Source: UBA1206 sp045600105 (GTDB taxonomy: Bacteria > Bacillota > Clostridia > Oscillospirales > CAG-382). From it: a stretch of DNA of 7,160 nucleotides. Under the pieces are notes generated by a model that did no database searches, had not been told where the DNA came from, and saw nothing but the letters and a program-made list of their open reading frames with translations. A program made the position numbers and the translations under genes. Location of the stretch: contig JAZRXG010000048.1 in assembly GCA_045600105.1 (NCBI GenBank), positions 1 through 7,160 on the forward strand, in the 5' to 3' direction. Within the stretch, counting starts at the first letter, position 1. Each line of letters starts with the position of its first letter. Below, one piece after another: positions 1-4,968 of the stretch.

Positions 1-193
1 GTGCCGCGCCCACAGAGAACATATCTTCCTTTTTGTAGTTCGGGAAGATAACCGGAAGCGTCGGTGTTTCATTGTCGGCATACACTACGATGACCGTACT
101 CTGGTATTCCTCATAGATGTTTCGGGCAAGTTTGGTGGCGAAGGTGGTTTTGCCGGAGTCGGGCGTACCCCATACTGCGATCAGCTTACTCAT
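1..193 (-). CDS. ParA/TadZ-like P-loop ATPase, 5' part only
   Basis: The first 64 codons of a minus-strand gene that continues past the left edge. The protein opens MSKLIAVWGTPDSGKTTFAT: a short beta strand leading into a Walker A loop (GTPDSGKTT, residues 9-17). About 20 residues later comes a second hydrophobic strand, TVIVVYAD (about 34-41). This layout fits MinD/ParA-type ATPases such as TadZ/CpaE, which localise Tad/Flp-type secretion machines at the membrane. The missing part would hold the Walker B motif. The ATG overlaps the end of the upstream SAF-domain gene by 8 bases in another frame, which implies translational coupling in one operon. The CpaB-like neighbour supports a Tad-type role. 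From this fragment alone another P-loop family cannot be excluded. Confidence 0.75.
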   Translation of the reverse strand, partial: MSKLIAVWGTPDSGKTTFATKLARNIYEEYQSTVIVVYADNETPTLPVIFPNYKKEDMFSVGAA

Positions 194-1043
194 CGTCGCT
201 CACCTCGGTTTCGTTTCCGGGGAGATAATAGTCAACCTTTCCGTTGATGATGTCATTGGCGTAGTCGATGATATCCTTTCTGCCGTCATCTTCGTCGGTT
301 TCATCGGTATCACCGTCTTCGTTATCGGGTTCGGGAAGGTTCTTGAAATACTCGTCCTGAGCATCGAGGAACCTCTGTGCGGTTTCCGCATCGCCTCTGT
401 AAACAAGGTCGGCGTGAATCTTTCCGCTGTTTTCGTACTCGACGAGGAGCTTGATCTGCGCAGAGTTGGCCAGGAGCGTAATCGTGGACGGGAGCTCGAC
501 GGTTCCGTCATCGTTGACCGGGACTTCATCTTTATCGAAGCCGCCGTCGGTGGTCGTGGTGATGACCTTCATATAGGTGAATGCTCCGGGGAGAGTTGCT
601 TTACCCGTATCGTTGTCATAGACCGCGAGCTGCACGATGTCGCCGTTTTCGAGTTTGCCGGAAAGACCGCCCGCGAAGGACTGGATCGTGACGCTGATCG
701 CCTGTTTGGTACCGTCGAGAGTGCGGAACACGTCATCCGCGCTGTCGGACACCGAGGTGACCTTGCTCGGGAGCAGATAGTCGCCCTTCTTCAGATCCAC
801 GGCGGCGAATTTGCCGAGAACGTCTTCTTTCTTTGTGATTACATCGGTCGGGAGGTTGTATGAGCCAACCGTCACGACTTCGATATCGGTGTCGGAAATC
901 ATGTGTCCTCGCACTACGTCGCCGGTGAGTCTTACGATGTCGGTCTTGGTGTCAGCAATCCTGTTGACGAGCGGTGCGACGGCAAACGTAACGACGAGTG
1001 CAAGGACGATACAGATGATTCCGATAATAGTTCTGTTTTTCAT
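186..1043 (-). CDS. SAF-domain membrane protein, CpaB/RcpC-like
   Basis: A 285-aa protein with one N-terminal membrane segment (about residues 5-25). A SAF domain follows (about 34-97), containing the pattern VVRGHMIS...LGKFAAVDLKKGDYLLPSKV. An RcpC/CpaB-like beta-rich part (about 98-212) comes next, then a strongly acidic linker (about 237-254, rich in D and E) and an acidic tail. CpaB/RcpC proteins are assembly components of Tad/Flp pili, anchored in the inner membrane and acting outside the cytoplasm. In Gram-positive mobile elements similar genes sit with ParA-like and CpaF-like ATPases. I chose the ATG at 1041-1043 because AAAGGA lies 9 bases upstream. A TTG two codons earlier would sit only 3 bases from that site. 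The next gene overlaps its stop by 8 bases. The family assignment is good; the exact machine is inference. Confidence 0.78.
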   Translation of the reverse strand: MKNRTIIGIICIVLALVVTFAVAPLVNRIADTKTDIVRLTGDVVRGHMISDTDIEVVTVGSYNLPTDVITKKEDVLGKFAAVDLKKGDYLLPSKVTSVSDSADDVFRTLDGTKQAISVTIQSFAGGLSGKLENGDIVQLAVYDNDTGKATLPGAFTYMKVITTTTDGGFDKDEVPVNDDGTVELPSTITLLANSAQIKLLVEYENSGKIHADLVYRGDAETAQRFLDAQDEYFKNLPEPDNEDGDTDETDEDDGRKDIIDYANDIINGKVDYYLPGNETEVSDDE

Positions 1044-1049
1044 AGTCAA

Positions 1050-1060
1050 TGGTCCTTTCT
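1050..1060 (-). promoter_or_regulatory. RBS of the SAF-domain gene
   Basis: The minus strand reads CAGAAAGGACC just upstream of the start. AAAGGA lies 9 bases from the ATG at 1043 but only 3 from the alternative TTG at 1049, so it favours the ATG. Confidence 0.55.
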
Positions 1061-1061
1061 G

Positions 1062-1096
1062 AAAAAATAAAAGGCGTATGCTTTTTCACATACGCC
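1062..1096 (-). terminator. Rho-independent terminator after the first fic gene
   Basis: A perfect 8-bp stem, GGCGTATG/CATACGCC (1073-1080 with 1089-1096), has an 8-base loop. On the minus strand it is followed directly by TTTTATTTTTT. It lies just downstream of the fic stop at 1115. Only about 18 bases separate the U tract from the start of the SAF-domain gene. Confidence 0.8.
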
Positions 1097-1114
1097 CGAT
1101 TGAGGGAGAAATAT

Positions 1115-2161
1115 TCAGTTTCGGATATATCTTGCCGATCTGTCGGTTCCGATCTTCCTGACCGTTCCGTCTTTGACCATAGCACCGAGAACCGCTTCCA
1201 CGGTGGTCGGACTGACATCCGGAAGTATTTTGCAGATATCCGCTTTGGACATCGGTGTCAGACTGTTCAAAACCGTTGCTTCAACTCGCGCTTTCTTCGT
1301 AATCTTCTTTCCGTTGACAACCGCGAACCGCTTGTCGAGTTCCTTATAGCACATATACAGGGTTGAGAGGAAATTCTCAATAAACGGCGCGTAGCTGTTT
1401 TCTCCGGTTTCCCATCCGCTTGAGGACTGCTTCAAGGCATCGTAATAATATGCCTTGTAATTGTTGATCTGTTCCTCGAAGGAAACGTATTTTCCGGCAT
1501 CGTAACCGTTCTTGTACAGAAGAAGCAGAGACAAAAGACGTGACATTCTGCCGTTACCGTCTCTAAATGGGTGGATACAGAGAAAGTCGAGAATTACGCA
1601 CGGAATCAGCAGAAGCTGATTGATGTTTGCGTTGCTTCGGGCTTCAAGATAGGCAAGTTCAAGCTGTTCCATTGCCGCAGGAGTTTCTGCGGCGGAAATC
1701 GGGCGGAAACGTACTTTACGGTTTCCCGCTGCATCCGTTTCGAGAATGACGTTATCATCCGTCTTGTATTTCCCGCCGTACTCATATCCTGTTTGCGACA
1801 TCATCGTTTCGTGAAGAAGCAGGATATCACGTTCACGGAAATCAATACTGTCATAATTCAGATGAATGATACCCAGCGCATCCCTGTATCCGGCAATCTC
1901 CGCTTCATTGTGATTAAGCGGTTTACTGTTACCGTTGACGATCTCGGCAATTCTTTTGTCGCTCGTTACGATACCTTCTATGGCGTTGGAACTCTTGATA
2001 GACTGAACGCGGGCAATGGATTCGAGTTCGGTAAAGATTTTGGCATGATCCTCTTTTCTTACTCCTGCCATTGTTTTTAGTTCGGCTATGCTTGCCGTGA
2101 GATTAACAAGTCCCGCCGGGAGCAATCCGTTATCCAAAAAAGAATAATCAAATTTTCTCAT
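1115..2161 (-). CDS. Class II Fic protein with C-terminal winged helix
   Basis: A 348-aa Fic-fold enzyme. The catalytic motif HPFRDGNGRMSR lies at residues 197-208, with the His, acidic residue, GNGR anion loop and final Arg all present. Fic proteins usually transfer AMP from ATP to a hydroxyl side chain of a target protein. The inhibitory motif SNAIEG (S58-x3-E62-G63) lies before the catalytic core, which defines class II enzymes: Glu62 is expected to block productive ATP binding through the arginine of the motif. Residues from about 285 to the end (ARVEATVLNSL...MSKADICKIL...VSPTTVEAVLGAMVKDGTVRKIG) look like a winged helix-turn-helix. The ATG has AGGAAGG 7 bases upstream. The gene has its own promoter with operator-like palindromes and its own terminator. 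No separate antitoxin gene is seen, as expected for class II. The target is unknown. Confidence 0.9.
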   Translation of the reverse strand: MRKFDYSFLDNGLLPAGLVNLTASIAELKTMAGVRKEDHAKIFTELESIARVQSIKSSNAIEGIVTSDKRIAEIVNGNSKPLNHNEAEIAGYRDALGIIHLNYDSIDFRERDILLLHETMMSQTGYEYGGKYKTDDNVILETDAAGNRKVRFRPISAAETPAAMEQLELAYLEARSNANINQLLLIPCVILDFLCIHPFRDGNGRMSRLLSLLLLYKNGYDAGKYVSFEEQINNYKAYYYDALKQSSSGWETGENSYAPFIENFLSTLYMCYKELDKRFAVVNGKKITKKARVEATVLNSLTPMSKADICKILPDVSPTTVEAVLGAMVKDGTVRKIGTDRSARYIRN

Positions 2162-2168
2162 AACTGCA

Positions 2169-2175
2169 CCTTCCT
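2169..2175 (-). promoter_or_regulatory. RBS of the first fic gene
   Basis: AGGAAGG on the minus strand, 7 bases before the ATG at 2159-2161. The bases between it and the ATG contain another TGCAG, the core of the nearby operator-like half-sites. Confidence 0.7.
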
Positions 2176-2184
2176 ATCGATTAT

Positions 2185-2213
2185 CTGCATATATTATATC
2201 GTATTATGTGCAG
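2185..2213. promoter_or_regulatory. Operator-like palindrome O1 over the fic promoter
   Basis: An imperfect palindrome of form CTGCAYATA-N11-TATRTGCAG, with arms at 2185-2193 and 2205-2213. It covers the -10 box and most of the spacer of the fic promoter, a typical place for a repressor to exclude RNA polymerase. The same architecture recurs 54 bases away. The regulator is not identified; the winged helix of the Fic protein itself and the nearby XRE protein are candidates. Confidence 0.65.
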
Positions 2214-2221
2214 TTTGTCAA
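2193..2221 (-). promoter_or_regulatory. Consensus sigma-A promoter of the first fic gene
   Basis: On the minus strand, TTGACA (2216-2221) and TATAAT (2193-2198) are separated by exactly 17 bases, so both hexamers match consensus. The predicted transcript starts about 20-30 bases before the ATG. The spacer and the -10 box lie inside a 29-bp palindrome, so this intrinsically strong promoter is probably repressed. Confidence 0.85.
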
Positions 2222-2238
2222 TGGCTGATGCGGATTAT

Positions 2239-2267
2239 CTGCACATAATTCAAATGTTTATATGCAG
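2239..2267. promoter_or_regulatory. Operator-like palindrome O2 upstream of the fic promoter
   Basis: A second 29-bp copy of the form CTGCAYATA-N11-TATRTGCAG, with arms at 2239-2247 and 2259-2267, starting 18 bases upstream of the -35 box. Its centre is 54 bases from that of O1, close to five helical turns. Two dimers would then lie on roughly the same face of the DNA, suiting cooperative binding or looping. Confidence 0.62.
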
Positions 2268-2281
2268 TTTTAATCGTCCGC

Positions 2282-2416
2282 AAGATTGATAATCGTCTTT
2301 CCCTTTACGAGGGACGCTCCATCAACGGACAGATCCTGTATCTCGTCCGTCAGTGCATCAAACAGTTTGAAGCCGAGAACGAAACGATTCCCGTTCCCAA
2401 AGAAGAAAAGGAATGA
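2282..2416 (+). pseudogene. 3' fragment of an Arc-like ribbon-helix-helix gene
   Basis: An open frame reads KIDNRLSLYEGRSINGQILY, then LVRQCIKQFEAENETIPV, and ends in EEKE and a TGA. The stretch from YEGRSINGQI to CIKQFE matches the turn and second helix of Arc/MetJ-type ribbon-helix-helix repressors, where such wording is common. The N-terminal DNA-contacting strand and first helix are missing. The frame is open back to 2249 but has no ATG, GTG or TTG and no ribosome binding site. Its TGA overlaps the ATG of the XRE gene (ATGA), so the two were once translationally coupled. Just upstream lies the promoter region of the divergent fic gene, so the 5' half was probably lost when that unit was joined here. 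Expression from a rare start codon is possible but unlikely. Confidence 0.6.
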
Positions 2417-2655
2417 ACACCAAAGAAGCCGTTGCGAAGCGTATCATTGACCTTTGCAATGAGAAGAATATTGCGATCAACGCTCTTGCCAACAGTTCCG
2501 GCGTATCACCGTCAACCGTTTACAGTATGCTGAATGAGAAAAGTCAGAATCCGGGTGTCGTCTCGATCAAAAAGCTTTGTGACGGCATGAATATCACCCT
2601 GCGTGAGTTCTTCGATTCCGACCTGTTCGACGATATCGAGCAGGAGATCAAATAA
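2413..2655 (+). CDS. Small XRE-family transcriptional regulator
   Basis: An 80-aa protein that is almost entirely a Cro/C1-type helix-turn-helix domain. Helices 2 and 3 are at about residues 21-42 (AINALANSSGVSPSTVYSML), followed by VVSIKKLCDGMNITLREFF, the usual end of this fold, and an acidic C-terminus. It should bind DNA as a dimer and act as a repressor, probably for genes of the element. The ATG overlaps the stop of the ribbon-helix-helix fragment (ATGA). The only purine-rich site (AAAAGGA) abuts the ATG, so translation would naturally depend on coupling to the upstream frame. Because that frame has lost its start and no clear plus-strand promoter is visible between 2268 and 2412, expression may be poor. 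A terminator follows. Confidence 0.85.
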   Translation: MNTKEAVAKRIIDLCNEKNIAINALANSSGVSPSTVYSMLNEKSQNPGVVSIKKLCDGMNITLREFFDSDLFDDIEQEIK

Positions 2656-2674
2656 TACCGATTGGATACTCTGT

Positions 2675-2703
2675 CCGCGAGTTTTCTCGCGGGCTTTTTC
2701 TTT
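2675..2703 (+). terminator. Rho-independent terminator after the XRE gene
   Basis: A perfect 7-bp stem, CCGCGAG/CTCGCGG (2675-2681 with 2686-2692), has a TTTT loop and is followed by GCTTTTTCTTT. It lies 20 bases after the XRE stop. Confidence 0.88.
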
Positions 2704-2742
2704 GCCTATTGCGTCGCGTCTATTGCACTTAGAAAACGCGTC

Positions 2743-2804
2743 TTGCCGTTATCGGCAATATTCCGCATTTTTGTTGTATTCAATTCTTGATTTTTTGCCG
2801 ATAA
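2743..2804. promoter_or_regulatory. Operator-like repeats TTGCCGATAA before the second fic gene
   Basis: TTGCCG-TTAT-CGGCAA (2743-2758) is a perfect 6-bp-arm palindrome. Its right half, TTATCGGCAA (2749-2758), is exactly inverted as TTGCCGATAA at 2795-2804, inside the spacer of the promoter of the second fic gene. One full palindrome upstream plus one half-site in the promoter is a plausible operator arrangement. The binding protein is unknown; the N-terminal helix-turn-helix of the downstream Fic protein is a candidate. Confidence 0.5.
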
Positions 2805-2815
2805 TGTGATATACT
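2787..2815 (+). promoter_or_regulatory. Promoter of the second fic gene
   Basis: TTGATT (2787-2792), a 17-base spacer and TATACT (2810-2815), preceded by TGA, which makes an extended -10. It starts 58 bases upstream of the ATG. Confidence 0.72.
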
Positions 2816-2844
2816 ATTAGCGTACAGAAAGTGAGGGCGGGGCT

Positions 2845-3741
2845 ATGAATTACATTTCCGTTGCCGAAGCGGCGAAAAAATGGGGCATATCCGAACGCAG
2901 TGTCCGAGGATACTGTGCCGACGGAAGGATCGAAGGCGCTTTTCTCACCGGAAAAACGTGGAGCATCCCGGAAAGTGCCGAAAAGCCGGACCGCGCCAAC
3001 AAGCACACTGAAACACCCAAGACTCTGCTTGATGTGCTGAAGGCAGAAAAAGCAGCTAAGCTTCACGGAGGCATCTATCATAAGCTTCAGATCGACCTGA
3101 CCTACAATTCCAATCATATTGAAGGCAGTCGGCTTACCCACGATCAGACCCGCTGTATTTTCGAGACAAACACCATCGGTATTTCCGAAGGAACCGTAAA
3201 AGTGGATGACGTGGTTGAGACAGCCAATCATTTCAAGTGCGTCGATATGATCATTGACGCCGCCAATTATGCGCCGAGCGAGACGTTCATCAAACAACTG
3301 CATGCGGTTCTCAAAAGCGGAACGTCGGATTCCCGTATTGATTGGTTTTCAGTCGGAGATTATAAGAAAATTCCAAACGAGGTCGGCGGTATGGACACCA
3401 CTGCCCCGGAGGACGTTGCTTCCGAAATGAAAAAGCTGCTTGCCGATTATAACGCCATCCAAACCAAGACCCTCGATGATCTTCTTGATTTCCATTACCG
3501 TTTTGAACGCATCCACCCCTTTCAGGACGGTAACGGCAGAGTCGGACGGCTGCTTCTTTTCAAAGAATGTCTGCGGAACAATATTGTTCCCTTTATCATT
3601 GAGGATGATATCAAGCTGTTCTATTATCGCGGTCTGAAAGAATGGGAGAACGAACGCGGTTATCTGCGTGACACCTGCCTGTCCGCGCAGGATAAGTTCA
3701 AAAAGTATCTGGACTATTTCCGGATACCGTATGAGGGGTAA
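2845..3741 (+). CDS. Class II Fic protein with N-terminal helix-turn-helix
   Basis: A 298-aa protein. Residues 1-42 (YISVAEAAKKWGISERSVRGYC... then GRIEGAFLTGKTWSIP) form a MerR/excisionase-like helix-turn-helix with a short wing. The Fic core follows, with the inhibitory motif SNHIEG (S89-x3-E93-G94) and the catalytic motif HPFQDGNGRVGR (224-235), complete with His224 and the GNGR anion loop. It is therefore predicted to be an active but self-inhibited nucleotidyl (AMP) transferase of class II. The ATG has GAGGG 7 bases upstream. It differs clearly from the other Fic protein in the window, whose DNA-binding region is C-terminal, so the two are not recent duplicates. It is transcribed alone from its own promoter and converges with the minus-strand excisionase cluster. 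The target protein cannot be read from sequence. Confidence 0.9.
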   Translation: MNYISVAEAAKKWGISERSVRGYCADGRIEGAFLTGKTWSIPESAEKPDRANKHTETPKTLLDVLKAEKAAKLHGGIYHKLQIDLTYNSNHIEGSRLTHDQTRCIFETNTIGISEGTVKVDDVVETANHFKCVDMIIDAANYAPSETFIKQLHAVLKSGTSDSRIDWFSVGDYKKIPNEVGGMDTTAPEDVASEMKKLLADYNAIQTKTLDDLLDFHYRFERIHPFQDGNGRVGRLLLFKECLRNNIVPFIIEDDIKLFYYRGLKEWENERGYLRDTCLSAQDKFKKYLDYFRIPYEG

Positions 3742-3762
3742 TGAGATGACAGTTGTCTGTTT

Positions 3763-3960
3763 TCATATCATTGCGCGTATTTGTTCCGTGCCCACTTCAT
3801 AGACCCCGCGCCGGAAGTCATCATAAAACCACAGCCGACACACCGCTGCCCTCACAAGATTTTTCTCATCGTCGGAACGATATTTGTGCTCCCGGTCGGG
3901 GCCGAAATAACAGCGCTCGATATCGGATATGAAACTTTTGTATTTCTGTTCGTCCGTCAA
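3763..3960 (-). CDS. Unrecognised 65-aa protein downstream of the excisionase gene
   Basis: A 65-aa charged protein with aromatic residues near both the middle and the end (...RCYFGPDREHKYRS... and VCRLWFYDDFRRGVY). I do not recognise the family. The start is a TTG with GAGGGGG about 8 bases upstream. It begins 12 bases after the stop of the excisionase-like gene on the same strand, so the two form one operon. It has no membrane segment, no signal peptide and no obvious metal motif. The position after an excisionase gene, where Clostridia elements often carry the integrase, suggests a small element-maintenance protein or the remains of a longer gene. Its stop faces that of the second fic gene with only 21 bases between them. 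Coding status rests on the ribosome binding site, spacing and composition. Confidence 0.55.
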   Translation of the reverse strand: MTDEQKYKSFISDIERCYFGPDREHKYRSDDEKNLVRAAVCRLWFYDDFRRGVYEVGTEQIRAMI

Positions 3961-3972
3961 ATACTCGCCCCC

Positions 3973-4287
3973 TCACGCAGTGACCTTCCCGGTCGTGTGC
4001 CTGTCCACCCACAGGATGAAGTCCTCCTTCGGGACGACGTAGCGGGAGCCGAGTCGGAGCGTCGGAAAGTCTTTTGTCTTCATCAGCTCGTAGGCGGACG
4101 ATTCCGAGATCCCGAGCGCCTCCGCAAGAATCGGGACGTTCAGAAACAGCGGCAGTTCTTCATAGCTTTTGATTTTTGAGTTTCTCAATAGTGTTACCTC
4201 GTTTGAAATCAGATTCCGATCGTTTTCGATACGCCGCGCTCCGCGAGATCGGTGTTCCGCGGTCACGGTGACATAATTTTTGCTCAA
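3973..4287 (-). CDS. Excisionase-like helix-turn-helix protein
   Basis: The C-terminal 65 or so residues are a typical HTH_17/excisionase module: SYEELPLFLNVPILAEALGI, then SESSAYELMKTKDFPTLRLG, then SRYVVPKEDFILWVDRHT. Such proteins bind and bend DNA at element ends and set recombination direction, or act as small regulators. Two starts are possible. TTG at 4287 has a perfect GGAGGTG 6 bases upstream and gives 104 aa. TTG at 4188 has GAGGT 7 bases upstream and gives 71 aa, the usual family length. I list the longer form because its ribosome binding site is stronger, but its first 33 residues match nothing I know. The ATG at 4302 overlaps the Shine-Dalgarno sequence and is unlikely. No integrase gene is next to it. 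Confidence 0.72.
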   Translation of the reverse strand: MSKNYVTVTAEHRSRGARRIENDRNLISNEVTLLRNSKIKSYEELPLFLNVPILAEALGISESSAYELMKTKDFPTLRLGSRYVVPKEDFILWVDRHTTGKVTA

Positions 4288-4293
4288 CGATTT

Positions 4294-4300
4294 CACCTCC
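4294..4300 (-). promoter_or_regulatory. Strong RBS upstream of the excisionase-like gene
   Basis: GGAGGTG on the minus strand, 6 bases before the TTG at 4285-4287. It lies within the codons that follow the upstream ATG at 4302, so it argues against that ATG and for the TTG. Confidence 0.65.
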
Positions 4301-4316
4301 ATTTTGAGCGGATTTG

Positions 4317-4345
4317 ATTATGTATGCCCGGTGGAGTTCCCGCAA
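4317..4345 (-). promoter_or_regulatory. Possible promoter of the excisionase operon
   Basis: On the minus strand, TTGCGG (4340-4345), a 17-base spacer and CATAAT (4317-4322). Both boxes deviate from consensus, so this is a tentative call based on spacing and position about 30 bases before the start codon. Confidence 0.4.
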
Positions 4346-4376
4346 GAAAAACTTACAAGCGTGGTTCTGAGATCTC

Positions 4377-4405
4377 TTGAAAAAATCGGGGTTATGTGAT
4401 AAAAT
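4377..4405 (+). promoter_or_regulatory. Promoter of the split-barrel flavoprotein gene
   Basis: TTGAAA (4377-4382), a 17-base spacer and TAAAAT (4400-4405), with TGA just before the -10 giving an extended -10. It lies 38 bases before the ATG. Confidence 0.75.
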
Positions 4406-4442
4406 ATCAGCGAACAAAATGACGGAAGATAGGTGTGAAAAA

Positions 4443-4919
4443 ATGTTCAGACCGATTCGGAAAAAGAAAAACGAAATTCCCACGGAGGAAGCAAAGGAAC
4501 TGCTCCGTACCTCCCGCAGGGGCGTACTTGCCGTGAACGGTGACGACGGATACCCTTACGCGATCCCGATCAACTATTTTTACGACGAAGCGAACGCGAA
4601 AATCTATTTTCACGGCTCGCGCGTCGGGCACAAGGCCGATGCGCTGAAAAAGTGCGACAAAATCTGCTTTACCGTGGTAGGAAACGAAACGGTGAAAGCA
4701 GAAGCATGGGCGCCTTACGTTAAAAGTGCCGTCGTTTTCGGTCGATGTCATCCGATCGAAGACCCGGAAGAAACGCTGACGACTCTCAAGCGCTTTGCGA
4801 TGAAATACTACCCCGACGAACAGACGGCGGACGAGGAGATAACGCTTTCCGCGAAAGCGGTCCGGATGTTTGAGATCGAAATCGAGCATATCAGCGGAAA
4901 AGAAGTGCAGGAGCGGTAA
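4443..4919 (+). CDS. Pyridoxamine 5'-phosphate oxidase-like (NimA-type) flavoprotein
   Basis: A 158-aa protein of the split-beta-barrel flavin-binding superfamily. After a basic N-terminus come ELLRTSRRGVLAVNGDDGYP and YAIPINYFYDEANAKIYFHG, strands of the barrel. The segment IYFHGSRVGHKADALKKCDK followed by ICFTVVG is characteristic of the FMN-binding PNPOx/NimA-like group. The C-terminal part ends in VRMFEIEIEHISGKE, the last barrel strand. Members bind FMN and act as small cytoplasmic reductases; some reduce nitroimidazoles, while most have no known substrate. True PNPOx activity is unlikely at this length. The ATG at 4443 has AGGTG 7 bases upstream; the TTG at 4377 lies in the -35 box and is rejected. 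No terminator separates it from the next promoter, 15 bases on, so some transcripts may run into the riboswitch. Confidence 0.82.
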   Translation: MFRPIRKKKNEIPTEEAKELLRTSRRGVLAVNGDDGYPYAIPINYFYDEANAKIYFHGSRVGHKADALKKCDKICFTVVGNETVKAEAWAPYVKSAVVFGRCHPIEDPEETLTTLKRFAMKYYPDEQTADEEITLSAKAVRMFEIEIEHISGKEVQER

Positions 4920-4934
4920 ATCCATTCCTCGCTA

Positions 4935-4962
4935 TTGACTTTTCACAAAAAATGTGTATAAT
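4935..4962 (+). promoter_or_regulatory. Promoter driving the fluoride riboswitch and antiporter
   Basis: TTGACT (4935-4940), a 16-base spacer and a perfect TATAAT (4957-4962). Transcription would start near 4969, almost exactly where the aptamer begins, which supports both calls. Confidence 0.85.
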
Positions 4963-4968
4963 ACCCGA

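Noticed and set aside
117..863. A long plus-strand open frame opposite the SAF-domain gene
   Set aside because: It has no ribosome binding site and no recognisable domain, and it lies fully antisense to a gene with clear family motifs.
1047..1049. TTG as start of the SAF-domain gene
   Set aside because: It lies only 3 bases from the ribosome binding site, whereas the ATG two codons later has normal spacing.
2706..2726. CTATTGC repeated twice, 14 bases apart, after the XRE terminator
   Set aside because: Seven-base direct repeats without symmetry or promoter overlap can easily occur by chance.
3748..3757. GACA-GT-TGTC hairpin followed by TGTTTT between the convergent fic and 65-aa genes
   Set aside because: The stem is only 4 bp with a 2-base loop, too weak to call a terminator.
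4262..4272. GTCACGGTGAC palindrome near the excisionase start
   Set aside because: A single short palindrome inside a possible coding region, with no second copy to support an operator.
4160..4483. Minus-strand open frame overlapping the start of the excisionase-like gene and the divergent promoters
   Set aside because: It crosses two promoter regions and shares no family features. The excisionase frame explains the coding signal there.
4407..4925. Minus-strand open frame opposite the flavoprotein gene
   Set aside because: The plus-strand gene has a promoter, a ribosome binding site and a domain match; the reverse frame has none.
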